Source of the DNA: Berghia stephanieae
Lineage: Eukaryota; Mollusca; Gastropoda; Nudibranchia; Aeolidiidae
Direction: 5' to 3'
DNA: 64,000 nt
NCBI GenBank assembly: GCA_034508935.3
Contig: CM067442.1
Coordinates: 84,605,448-84,669,447 of the forward strand
The notes under the pieces were generated by a model, which saw only the letters and a program-made list of their open reading frames with translations, ran no database searches and had not been told where the DNA came from. Position numbers and translations under genes: made by a program. Below, piece after piece: positions 1 through 64,000 of this stretch (position 1 is its first letter; each line of letters starts with the position of its first letter).

Positions 1-1344
1 CGTCCACACACCCACACATACACACACAAACAACAGTGAGTAAAACAGATGGTTAATGTGAAAGTAAAAGGATTTCCAGATTTAATCGACAAATATCTTA
101 TTTTCCAAGGCTTCAACTGCATGTAAATTTGAACACATCCTCTTTTTCTTGCACCAGATTATGTAAATAGAAAATATGACTAGAGTAACGTTCGGTGACT
201 ACAACTTTCAACAACAATGACCGCTTTTGACTTAGGAATTGCTAACAAAAAAATGTAATTAGTTTTAACACATTCATGACGAAAAACTGACATAACATTA
301 TGCAAAATATTGGATAGAATAATAATTTTTTTTTTAAATAAAAAAAACCACGTTCATCTTCAGTTAATGTTATTATCACCACCACCACCATCATTATCAT
401 CATCATCATTACTATTACTGTTGTTCTTCTTCTTGGTTATTATTGTTACGTCTTGAGTGCTTTGTTTATAAGTTGAGAGCAATAGGGAAAAAGCAAGAAT
501 ATTTCATAAAGTTAAAATAGGATCTGAGGAAGATCCTTCATTCTGCACTATAAAATCATTCGATCAACCATCATTATCATTATTATCCAGTGTGGAAATG
601 GTGCGTATAAAATGAAATCTAAAAATAAAAGAACATGAAAATTTATATTATGAAAACGCTTGTAGGAAAGTCGATGGAGTGTGTCTCTATAATCAAGCAA
701 ACAATTTTGAAATGATAATATCTAGGACAGATTTGTCAAAATGATTAGGGAGGTAGCTTAATACATTTGTATCATAAAATCATAGAATCATGTGATAGGT
801 TATAAGTACTTATGATTCAAACATAGTCTTTCAAGGGAAATATCATTTTAACTATGCACGAAGTGATGGTTATTTACTATTAGTTAGAACATTCTAGTGT
901 ATTTCTGTTTGCTTTTGTATTCAGTACCAATGGTAAAAAAAAACGGAAAAAAAAGGAAACAAAAAAAAAAAAAGAAAAGAAAAAGAAGGCAACATTTAAA
1001 AAACAATAAAAAACAAAAAACAAATAAATGATAAATAATAAACATGTTTTAATTTATCCTTTACAACTTTACAGAGTGGATTTGATTTCACTTGAACTCT
1101 TCAGCGGTCCTGCCAATTTGAAATTCTAAAAATTCTTAGTTTTCATTGGAAAAAGTACTGGTAACTTAACATGTCTTGTAAGTGACCGGTTTACCCTCAG
1201 CAAGATTGAATCAAGTTTCTAAGTCCTTACACTGTGTGATATAGTGCTGTTTCCATTTTGGACATGCTTTATTGAATTTTAGACGCTTATTTTCCCTTGC
1301 TGATGGTGCCCAAAATTCAAAGTTCTAATAATTTTTCATAAAAG
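1..1344. other. Downstream flank, no gene seen
   Basis: AT-rich sequence with an A-rich stretch (about 935-1030) and a short CAC/CAT microsatellite (about 375-415). I see no coding segment or recognisable RNA. Confidence 0.5.
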
Positions 1345-1358
1345 TATGCATATTTGCT

Positions 1359-1690
1359 GTTTGTTTGTTGCTTTATGTCTCTTCCAACACAATTGAGGTT
1401 ATATGAGAGACCGCTGAAACAAAAAAACAAGCAATCCAACAAAAATAGTACAAATGTCAATTAAAATCATAACCTAAAGATATCATAAGCTAAATTATAA
1501 ATAACCAAGAACAAACAGGCAGAGGATTTACAGGAAAAAAAAATGTCCCCTGTCAAAAATACAATCACAAACCAAAGAAGCAGGATAGGCTAGTAAAGAG
1601 AAGAAGAAACGACATCACTATCGGATCGTACACCCATGCGAACATCATAGGTATATGATTCAAGGGTGATGCTCCCATCCAACCACCCGC
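1359..1690 (-). mobile_element. Family-B SINE-like retroposon, copy 1
   Basis: It is flanked by a 14-bp direct repeat (TATGCATATTTGCT at 1345-1358 and 1691-1704). On the minus strand it starts GCGGGTGGTTGGATGGGAGC and ends in a hairpin (arms GTCTCT/AGAGAC, loop with ATATAACCTCAATTGTGTTG) followed by a CAAA-rich tail. Length, target duplication and tail indicate target-primed retroposition. No coding capacity. Family name not known to me. Confidence 0.85.
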
Positions 1691-3087
1691 TATGCATATT
1701 TGCTTTACAGCCTATAGAAATTACTGTTTCCACGAAGATAGCAGAAACAGCTTAAGCGTTATCTCCATGAGAACATATCATGTCTGAAGTTATAACCAGA
1801 TATTTTTCAAAAATTGGGAGGCATTATAATGATTTGAAGAAATTCACTCACGCTGTTAAAGTGCTAAAGTGTTAGAGAGGACAGAAGGAAATACACATTG
1901 GGAAGGGAATGTAGCAAGAGTTCTGCTAAGACTTTAATGATAAATTAAATATGTACATCTCATATTTCGGTTAAGAGCATGACGATAATATTATACTGAA
2001 AAAAACATGAAATACACATTTATGTGAAATATCAAGGATGCTAATATGATGAGTGAAGACCATTGAGCTTTCTTTTCTTCTTGTCAGAACAACAAGATAA
2101 AATAAATAAACAAAGCTATGTTCCCGTCTTATTACTTGGCCACAGATATATATAATCAAGTGGAGAATTGCAATGATTGAATTTTCTTCCAAAAGCTAGT
2201 CAAGGATTGCCTTGTTCCATTAGTTCATTATGAATGAAGACTGTCTCAAGCACACAGCTTGCCAATGACGTGTTATTAAACTATATTTGACATTTATAAA
2301 TTCCACTATCAAAACTCGTTTGCAATTTCCAAAGTGAGAAAAATCTATTTATATATATAGACATATTATGTCTTAACTGGAGAGACAAGCAGATGAGTCG
2401 AGGACAGAATTATTCAAGCAGTGCCACCTAGCAAGTGACTGGAAGCGGCAAATTTCCATGCGTATTAACAATTATTGGAAGAGCAAATCACATCCCTTCT
2501 GACCATCAACAACAGAAGATGTCATTCTTCCTAAAAAATTAAGTTTAAAACAAATTCATATCTATTAAACAAAATCATCAAGGTGGTGTACTAATAATTT
2601 CAGTAGGATAAAGCAGTTACCACTATCAACATAAATTGAAACATTGAAATAATTAATTATTAACTAAACATGACAATTAAGTTAAAACAATCAAATACCA
2701 AAATAATAAGGGACACCAACAAAATTGCTCTATGGATTTCTTCTGTGAGGCAGCGGGTATCTTGATTGCACCTTTTTCTATATTAGATGCAGGTATTCAT
2801 CAACTCTCAAAATGAAACAACTGCATTTTGAGATGCATATGTCTCGACTTTTGTGATCTGTTAGTAATTATAAAATTCATTTGAGATTTATAGAAAAATA
2901 GATCCTATGAATTTTTTAAATTGATTTTTTATTTTAATTCCGGTCAAGATAAATTCTTAATTAAGGGATGTAATAATTAAATTAAAAACAAATAGTGGGT
3001 ATATAAAACAATGACATGCTGCATTTTGCTCTTTGTATGAAAACCTACATTCAGTTTTTAATTAAAGAGGTTAGTTCTATACCATGC

Positions 3088-3283
3088 ACAAGTCCAGTTT
3101 GCCTCAAATCAAAACAAGATCGGAATGCTGTGGATCTTTAGTCTGTTCCTGCAGCTTAGCACATACAACTCCTTTGCATCTCTTACTAGCACGGAAGAAA
3201 TATCCCAGATTCATTAATTTGACTTTTCAGAACACTAGCACATCATCGATCATCTCTAGAGGCGGCTGAACTGGACTTGGTCA
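3088..3283. mobile_element. Possible short inverted-repeat element (MITE-like)
   Basis: CAAGTCCAGTTTGCC near 3088 and the inverted GGCTGAACTGGACTTGG near 3267-3283 form imperfect terminal inverted repeats around about 195 bp. No clear target duplication. The 61-residue open frame inside looks incidental. Confidence 0.4.
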
Positions 3284-5730
3284 CCCCCTCAAATATAAAC
3301 CATTTTTTGATGGTTTAAAAAAAAAAAGAAATCTTCAATATATGTGACCCAATGTCTCAAAATAAAACTATGTCAGGACTAACTCTGGCAACAGAATTTA
3401 TAGCCAAAAATATGAACTTGGGGATGATTTCTATTCATCTTGGGTAAAAAATAAGCACTATTGCTATCATTACAAAAGTATGAAAGTTCATATTTTCTAT
3501 CACTTTAATTCTAGATTCGCTTTGGAGGGTCCCTTTAATCCCAAAATAATACTGTTTTGAGACGATGGATCACATATTTGCTCCAAATAGGATCAGTCTA
3601 CAACTTACAAATGCCACTTTCGGGGCAGGTCAATGTAGATCATTGGTTTAAGATATTATTTTAAAAATTACTATGAAACATAAAATGAAAGATCATTTTG
3701 AATGGATTGTTAGAGCTGTGAGCACCCTATACATGATAAAGACAAATGTATAAAATTAAAAAAGATTAACATTTATTAGCCGATTAAATTTTCAGTCCAA
3801 ACAAAATTGGCACATCTAAAGAACAATATATTTATGTATAATATTATATATTTTATGGATTTAATGGATTCTTGTCTGTATGAAGAAATATATCTGTAAA
3901 GATCACTGAAATGGTATATCATTTGGTGCAAACGTACCAAATAAGCAACAAAATACATGTTATTAATTATGCATATAACAGAGAGCAATAATAACAATCT
4001 CAACATAGTTTACTATGACAGAATACTTCAAAACTTAATCACATATTTCACCGAAAGAATATCATATCAATCTAGTAAAAATCTACATCACAATAATAAA
4101 AAATCAATGGGAGGGAATAACAATTGGATTAAAAAAAGGAAAATGAATTAATTATAGAATTTGAACAAAATATTCTAAATAAAAATGAAGCAAGGAGCTG
4201 CCTCAGTCTCACAACTGTAATATTGCACATTTTGAATAAGAAATGTGGGTTATGGTTTACCATCACAATACAAATTCAGCTTTGGAAAATGAATGTTCAC
4301 TATGACCCATAAAAAATATTTGAATGGCACAGATTCAATACTGCGTATTCTAACATAACACATTTTTTTTCATTCTGGCGAGAAAAATATTACTTCAAAT
4401 AATAACCAATCAAAACAACTCTCAACTTTTTAAGTAGTCTCATATCTGAGACTTTAATGAAGTCTTGATATTTGAGGTAAAACGTTTCAAGCCAATTTTT
4501 TTAAAACCAAAAAAAACCCCCAAAATACCTGTATTTTTTAAGACAACAACAAAAAAGCGCAAGAACTACTCTTTAACATTCCACAGGCTAGACTCAATTT
4601 TACTCTAATCTGAAGTGATACATTATCTTTATATTACAAAGAATGGGAACTGTGTGACACAGCCAAATGTTTGATATCAGTTATACGATTGGGGTTGAAA
4701 TACAAGCTTAAATTGTAAAGAACCAGTTCTATCATCTGACACCAATAATCCAATTCTAACCCTATTTCATTGATCATCCATCTCGCTGATACTGTGAAAA
4801 CCCGAAACTTCCACAAATGTTATCCCCCAAATGATTAAACTATCTAAGCTTGCATTCAACTACAACTTCATTTGAATGGATGGGAGAATGCTATAGATAA
4901 TTTATTTTAAAATATCTTAATAAATCCCCATCTTAAAAGTGCAAATTCCCTTTAAACTTTTGTTGATTTAAAACCCCTTTGGGGAAATGCTCTCAAATCA
5001 ACACCAGCAAAAAAAAAGAGATAGTGAGATAGTCCAAAAGATTATAGATTTAGAGTTTCTATCTACACTGACAAGTGGTAAAGACATCTCCCTCCAGGCC
5101 AAGCAGCCCAGATTGAAATAGACTTAAACAATTCAGAGCAATGACAGAAGCCTTATGAAAGTAATCAACAGGTAAGGGGAGGTGAATAAGAAAAGTTAAA
5201 CCTTTAGAATCCTTCCCAGCTCGTGGATTATAAATAAGTATGCAGCGTGGATGGTGAAGCTGAGGTGGAAAGATTGAGAAGGGGGGGGAGGGGGGGGGGG
5301 GGGGGGGGGTAACTGATACTGAAGGAAAGGGATAAAGCGGGCAGTTAGAATGGACTTGGAATTTAAGAAGCCTTCCAGAAGGCCTTTAAGAAGTTCTTCA
5401 TGGGAAATCCCTAACTCCTAAACAAATTTAATGTTTTCATTTAAGAATAAGTAAGACCCATCAGGTCCCAGGTTGAGAGTTCCTGCCAAGATAAAGGTTA
5501 TTTCAATCCATCAATATTTAAAGGATGAGTTTTCTACCCAACTTTTTAAATACAAGTTTTTTCCAGAATCCGGCATTTAACTAGTTCAATATCCTTATTA
5601 AGTGAAAAGGAATAAAAAATTTAAAAATTAAAGAAAAGAAAATTTCCACAACAGACTGAGCTAAATTCAGAATTAATTGTTGTTATTCCTTTTAAAACAA
5701 GAGTCTGTAATAATCACAACTTGTAGGAAC
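3284..5730. other. Downstream flank, no gene seen
   Basis: AT-rich sequence without recognisable coding segments. It contains a G-run of nearly 30 bp (5281-5309, interrupted once by A). Confidence 0.5.
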
Positions 5731-5996
5731 ATTAAAGCACAAGGTCTGTATATAAGATCTTATTTTCACAGCTGTATAATCCTTGTGGATTATATGAACA
5801 CAATGAGAGATAGAATTTACAATGTTACTAAAACGGATGAATAATAATCTGAAAATCAATATTAAAGCGTAAAGTCTGTATATATAAGATCTTATTTTCA
5901 CAGCTGTATGATCCTTGTAGATTATATGAACACAATGAGAGATAGAATAAACAATGTTACTAAAACGTAGGATGAATAATAATCTGAAAATCAATA
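5731..5996. repeat. Two-copy tandem duplication, unit about 130 bp
   Basis: Units 5731-5860 and 5861-5996 both begin ATTAAAGC and both contain AGATCTTATTTTCACAGCTG and CACAATGAGAGATAGAAT. They differ by small changes including an extra TA and a few substitutions. Open frames here are by-products of the duplication. Confidence 0.9.
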
Positions 5997-6803
5997 TTTG
6001 CAATAAAAACAGCCAGATGAACTCATTCCGTAAAACCATGTAAATAATGCTGTAGTGACAATTGATTCTTTCCCCATTGGGAAACATTCTAATGATACCT
6101 CCACAGATTTTAACATTGACAAAACATTCAATACTTCTATGCAAATCAAAACTACTCAAGATGGCCCTGATCATAAAGAATGAATCTCGTCAATTTTTAT
6201 GTCATATGAACTAAACCATAAAGGCTTATTTACATTAAGCTGAAATCAAGGTTACATTTTTTGCTGTTTAATCGCTATAGAATGATATAAACACTTTAAT
6301 CTTAACAACTTTATTTGCATCCTCTACTTCTACTCCTCAGTCATTTTCTACAATCATGAGTCTTGCATTATTCATGCACTTGTTTTTCACTCGCATGGAG
6401 GACTTTGATTATCTCCAATGCAGATTTTTCTATTCTCAATTTTTCATCCCAAGTTGCGGATGAATAATATGGAATCCGTTAATGTCTTTAAAGTGGCAGC
6501 ATTAAAAACAATATAATATAAAACGTTTGTCAATAGTGACATGATCTAAAAATAAGGAGGGAATTCATTTTTTTTTAATGTAGAGGATATACTATGAAAT
6601 ATTGCACTTGCACAGATTTCAAATACTAAAAACAATTCCATCTTAAAATCAATAAAAGAACTAAATATATTACGAAATAACATAGAGATCACAGTGAAAT
6701 TTTAAATCAAATTTTAAAAAAGCAAAGAAATATTTATATCTCATAAGACGCTGCTTTCCCATGATAACACAGTGGTAATAAAACAATATTAGACGACTAC
6801 TTG

Positions 6804-7323
6804 TTTGTTTGTTTTTTGTTTTGTTTTTAAGGGTTTTACGGCGCTTGCAACACATTTAGGTTATATCAGCGCCAGTAAAAAGGAAGAAATTGGGATAGTA
6901 AAAAGTTCTAGAATTACAATTAAAGCACCCAAGAAAAAGTAAGACATAGGGGAACTGGGAACAAATAGGGATCAGATGTAGATTCCAAGAGCATACCACC
7001 AATGTACTTAGTTTGAGATCATCTAAAAGTCTCATCCAGACACAAGCACAGGTCCCAACTAAGAGGAATACACTCAAATGTTTACCAATCATATAATATA
7101 ATATGTAAACTAAACATAACAGAGAGATGATTTACAAGGAAAAAAATATCATCTCCCAAAACAATAACTATGCATTCGACTGTTTCCCTCCCAGCCAGGA
7201 CTCCGACCAGGGCCAGGAAAAAAACTAAGTAATCTCATTCCAAGACAAAGACAGAAAGCATGTTGGAAAACAGATATAAGGGGATAGAAGACACAGTATG
7301 TACCTCCCTGCCCGCTATGGGAG
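6804..7323 (-). mobile_element. Family-A SINE-like retroposon, full copy
   Basis: It is flanked by a perfect 12-bp direct repeat (GACGACTACTTG at 6792-6803 and 7324-7335). On the minus strand it starts CTCCCATAGCGGGCAGGGAGG. It contains an internal hairpin (GAGATGAT / ATCATCTC, 8 bp) and ends with a second hairpin (GGCGCT / AGCGCC) followed by an A-rich (CAAA-type) tail. Non-coding, about 520 bp. The features fit retroposition, but I see no clear tRNA head. Confidence 0.88.
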
Positions 7324-7335
7324 GACGACTACTTG

Positions 7336-8690
7336 GGTACTTTAACTTAACCAAATAAACAAACAAAAAAAAACAAAAAAAACAGAAATAAATCCATAAC
7401 AATTTAAAAGATCGTTTCGTAACTTCTTATTATTATTTAATACTATTGGGTACCAATTTTGAACAACGTAAATGTAATCAACTAAAAATAACTTTGGAAA
7501 TATAGTTTATATCATTCTGAAACACAAAACTCTAAATATGATTTTATCGTCAGATTTAAGAATGGTCCCCTTAATCTAAGGAGTAAAATATTAAAACTAT
7601 TTAATAATACCCATTCTTCAAAATTTTTACTGGCTCAAATCTTATTAATATATTTGTATACTTGCACAGTGCAGTTTACACACTCCAAAGGAAAAAATAA
7701 TTTTTTTAAAAATCTTCACTTTATCACAAATCACAGAGTCATAGTTACCAAAGAAACACACATCAGCTCAAGTACATATTTTGGACAATTGATTTACAAT
7801 TGGACTTATTTCCAAAATGAAATGGTAATAATAAAAAAACAAACCCAACCATGCATGACGTACAAGTTAAAATGATCAACACATATTCAGACTAAAAAAA
7901 GCGATTCAATAGGTAATTATGAAACTACAGACAGTATTTGATATTTTGATCACATTTGTATAACCATTATGGATTATTCAATGAGGGTAACAACAAAGCA
8001 TATCAAAGTAATCAATGTTACAGTATTCACAAAACATGATATCCGTTACATTTTTAAAGATTAACGCATTTTTCCCCGAATGGAACTATTACGCCCCATC
8101 ACAGAGATAAAATGATTTGAAAAAAAGGGAGTATGACAATGGATTATAATGTAATAAATCTTTGATTTTGCACATAAATTAGATTGAAATTGTTGTATTC
8201 CAATGCAAACAAATGGACATGGCCGTCACTCTATTAGTACAGATATTTGCCAAAATAGCTATCATGTGATCTCTAGCATGCTTTGTTTTCAAAATACATA
8301 CTTTGCTGTCCTTTTTAAATGGCGTAAATAATGGAGCTACTTGCAAAACATATTATCTTTTTTGGCATTTTTTTTCTCTCCAAATAAGTATTTTAAACGA
8401 AAATGTTCTTAGATTATACTATAAGATAGCATTTTCATAATTTGAGCAAATTGAAGGACATAATAAATTGAAGTTAAGTGCTAAGAACATTTCAAGTTTT
8501 ATAAAATAATTTAATCTCATTATATTACATTGATATATTCAGATCATCGATTTCAGACCAGCTTAAAAAATAGTCTTTGTATATTAGATTACCACTAATT
8601 TTGTTTTATGCCCAGCAGAAATTTCAATGATATCTATAGCAATACAGAGCTCGAGTTCTTACAAACTGTGTTATGTATAGACAAATACAA
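7336..8690. other. Region just downstream of the gene (probable 3' UTR or flank)
   Basis: It directly follows the PLC-beta stop codon in transcript direction. No homology-recognisable gene, and the poly(A) site is not evident. A short GACA tract lies at 8692-8722. Confidence 0.4.
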
Positions 8691-8786
8691 ACAGACAGAC
8701 AGAGAGACAGACAGACAGACAGACCAATGAATGCTATCTCGTGTTGCATATTGATGCCTATGTTATATGGGATGATGGGAAAGGGG

Positions 8787-62030
<53,244 letters not shown>

Positions 62031-62440
62031 TGATGGTCAGTGTGAACCTCTTACAACACAACACACTGGAAGACAGACAGCAGCTGCAACATCCAACTGC
62101 TGATTTGAATAATAACAAATTGTTGAAGGAGCCATTAATTTTTTTTTATTTTTTGTTTGTTTTTGTTTTGTTTTTGTTTTTTTGTTGTTTTTTGTTTTGT
62201 TTTTTTTGGGGTGGGGGGGGGGGGGGGGTCACCACCTCATTCTGATCTTACAAAGCGTCAGGGAATTTTGATTCAATTGGCTTGAATTTAAAAAGATCTC
62301 TGCTTTTATAGAGAAATAAAACATGATGGACGAGACATGATCACTGCAAGATGATTATATTTCAATTTTTCTGACAGAGACTGTGCTGTCATGGTACTTA
62401 TTTTACACCTGAATATGGTGAGAAAATGTGAGTGAAGAGC
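62031..62440. other. Immediate upstream region of the PLC-beta start codon
   Basis: It should hold 5' UTR or a 5' splice acceptor. A T-rich stretch and 20+ G run (62140-62228) lie 110-200 bp upstream of the ATG. No TATA box or initiator can be argued. Confidence 0.4.
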
Positions 62441-62550
62441 CTTTTCCGAGGACTCAACTATGCACCACTTAGAGTGGGACTTGGACCCTGGGCCTTCTGG
62501 TCCTAAGGAGAATCACATACTACAAAGACCACATACCCGCACTTCTTCTC
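62440..62550 (-). mobile_element. tRNA-like SINE head fragment
   Basis: Minus strand GTGGTCTTTGTAGTATGTGA and GGGTCCAAGTCCCACTC resemble tRNA A and B boxes and the head of the SINE at 49793. No tail recognised. Confidence 0.5.
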
Positions 62551-62679
62551 ATCCAACTGCTGCTTGACATTGACATATTTGTTTTTTACTCGGTATTCAT
62601 TAACTATTAATAATGCTGAAAATTTGAATCATGATATTAATATTCATACAAATCATGTACTTTTATTGATTCGTAAGGC

Positions 62680-62682
62680 TTA

Positions 62683-62734
<52 letters not shown>

Positions 62735-62819
62735 GGTAATGATAATAGTAATAATAATGATGATAATAATAATAATAACAATAATAATAATAATAATGAT
62801 GATAATAATAATAATAACA

Positions 62820-62876
<57 letters not shown>

Positions 62877-62889
62877 TAATAATAATATA

Positions 62890-62927
<38 letters not shown>

Positions 62928-62995
62928 CATCATCATTATTATTATTACTATTATCATTATCAATAAATCATTATCATCATCATCATTTTATTATA
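62680..62995. repeat. ATT/AAT/ATC compound microsatellite
   Basis: (TTA)n, then (AATAATGAT)n, (AAT)n, and (TTA)n/(CAT)n over about 315 bp, 650 bp upstream of the start codon. The TTA and AAT blocks are complementary, so it can fold back on itself. Confidence 0.95.
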
Positions 62996-62999
62996 ATAA

Positions 63000-64000
63000 T
63001 AATACCATTATTATTATTATAATAGCTTTAAATAAAGATTTCCATCGCCATAATACTAAATAATAGGTAAGAAAATAAAGAACAACAGTCAGATGGTTTA
63101 TTATTAATTGTTTTCCGATTATATTTAGTTTCAAACATTCAAATCATGTGGAAAGCAAAAACAACTGAATAAAAGTGGGAGCTCTTCCATACCACCACCC
63201 CTCTCTAAAATCTTTGGATTTAGATAAGTTATTTATTTTGCTAAGGCAATAGGGTTGTAACGCCAACGCTCGCGAGTTGCAACTCAATTAAATAAACTCT
63301 AATTGTAGACGCAAAATTTATAAAACTTTAATTCAAGGTAAACAAAACACAAAAATATAGATTTTAGAAAGGGGTCGTGGTATGTAAGGGCTCCCATAAA
63401 AACATTGAAATAAAAGTAATCAGTAACCAAGCGATCAATCCTGACTCGAGACCTGAGCAGACCAATTTATCATTATCATTCATCTGAAGTCTGAAGTCTA
63501 ATGGCATACATTTAAGTCAAGGCAAGAGCTGTGCCTTTCAAAGTTTAATTCCATTTAATAAGCAAATCGGTTCCAATCGATATGGGTTGTAAAAATACTT
63601 AGATGACAAATCAAAAGCGACAAGTTACAAATAGACAGCAAGTTTTATCGTCTGCTGACTGCAACCTTGATGTGGGAAGTCAATGTAAGTTGTAAGATCG
63701 GCAAGAACGTTAGTCGACGAAACAAGTCTTCCTTTCATTTACCAGCATGCATGCGATTGCACACCAATATTAGGGATAAAATTTGTTTGAAATATGATAA
63801 ACAAGGCACAGAGGGACGTTATAAAGTCATTAACGGCGTTATAATTTTCACTCACTCGCTTTCACATTACTCCAACTTCGTCCTCAAAACCGGAACCTAA
63901 AGTAAACAAACTAAAACCGAGACAGAAAACTGGAATTATCCAGAACCAGCGATTTATCACATAATATGACTTACTGTATCATAAATTAACCGCAATTCAT
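63000..64000. other. Upstream flank, no gene seen
   Basis: CpG dinucleotides are more frequent after about 63650 than elsewhere in the window, which could mark a promoter or distant 5' UTR exon. No motif supports this firmly. Confidence 0.35.

Noticed and set aside
5692-6174. 160-codon minus-strand frame with two similar halves
   Set aside because: The internal repeat comes from the DNA tandem duplication. The sequence has no protein-like features.
63667-63900. 77-codon + strand frame near the window end
   Set aside because: No recognisable similarity, no splice context. A CpG-richer base composition alone is not evidence of coding.

Overview
This is an AT-rich animal nuclear window (roughly one third G+C) filled almost end to end by one intron-rich gene on the minus strand: a phospholipase C-beta of the PLCB4/norpA class. 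The full coding region can be read from its start codon at 62030 to its stop codon at 8787. It comprises 32 constitutive or cassette coding exons plus one extra alternative exon, all joined by GT..AG introns whose phases fit. The protein is about 1221 residues (human PLCB4, from memory, is about 1175). It has the usual order: PH, EF hands, catalytic X box, acidic/serine-rich X-Y linker, catalytic Y box, C2, and a long basic coiled-coil C-terminal region. All catalytic residues known from the family are in place. This class couples Gq-type receptors to PIP2 hydrolysis and serves phototransduction and sensory signalling in invertebrates.

The most striking gene-level observation is a pair of mutually exclusive 85-nt exons (29300-29384 and 27610-27694) encoding two versions of the same Y-box segment, one PLCB4-like and one divergent. 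Both keep the active-site Met-Ser-Ser-Phe-Asn-Glu motif, and splice phases require that exactly one is used. A symmetric 78-nt cassette exon sits in the X-Y linker. One exon (13867-14093) is one base out of frame at the predicted G-alpha-q-binding hinge, which looks like a sequencing error or an allele.

The introns and flanks are rich in transposable elements. (1) Two related SINE-like retroposon families, here called A (about 520 bp) and B (about 340 bp), have 11-14 bp target duplications and share a 3'-terminal hairpin whose stem differs with compensating changes while the loop is conserved. Family A includes a head-to-tail trimer between one pair of target duplications. (2) There are tRNA-derived SINEs, including three copies of a SINE with a MIR/CORE-like motif. 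(3) There are two 5'-truncated LINEs, one L2/CR1-like with a YADD reverse transcriptase. (4) There are several inverted-repeat DNA elements: hAT-like 1.9 kb, pogo/Tigger-like 0.7 kb, and small palindromic MITEs. (5) Abundant microsatellites include long GA tracts, poly-G runs and a 38-bp minisatellite that nearly fills one intron.

Layout: 1-8786 is downstream flank or 3' UTR with repeats. 8787-62030 is the gene, 3' end first on the + strand. 62031-64000 is the upstream flank with an ATT/AAT microsatellite. Repeat families and genome style suggest a lophotrochozoan, probably a mollusc, but this is inference. No second protein-coding host gene is recognisable.
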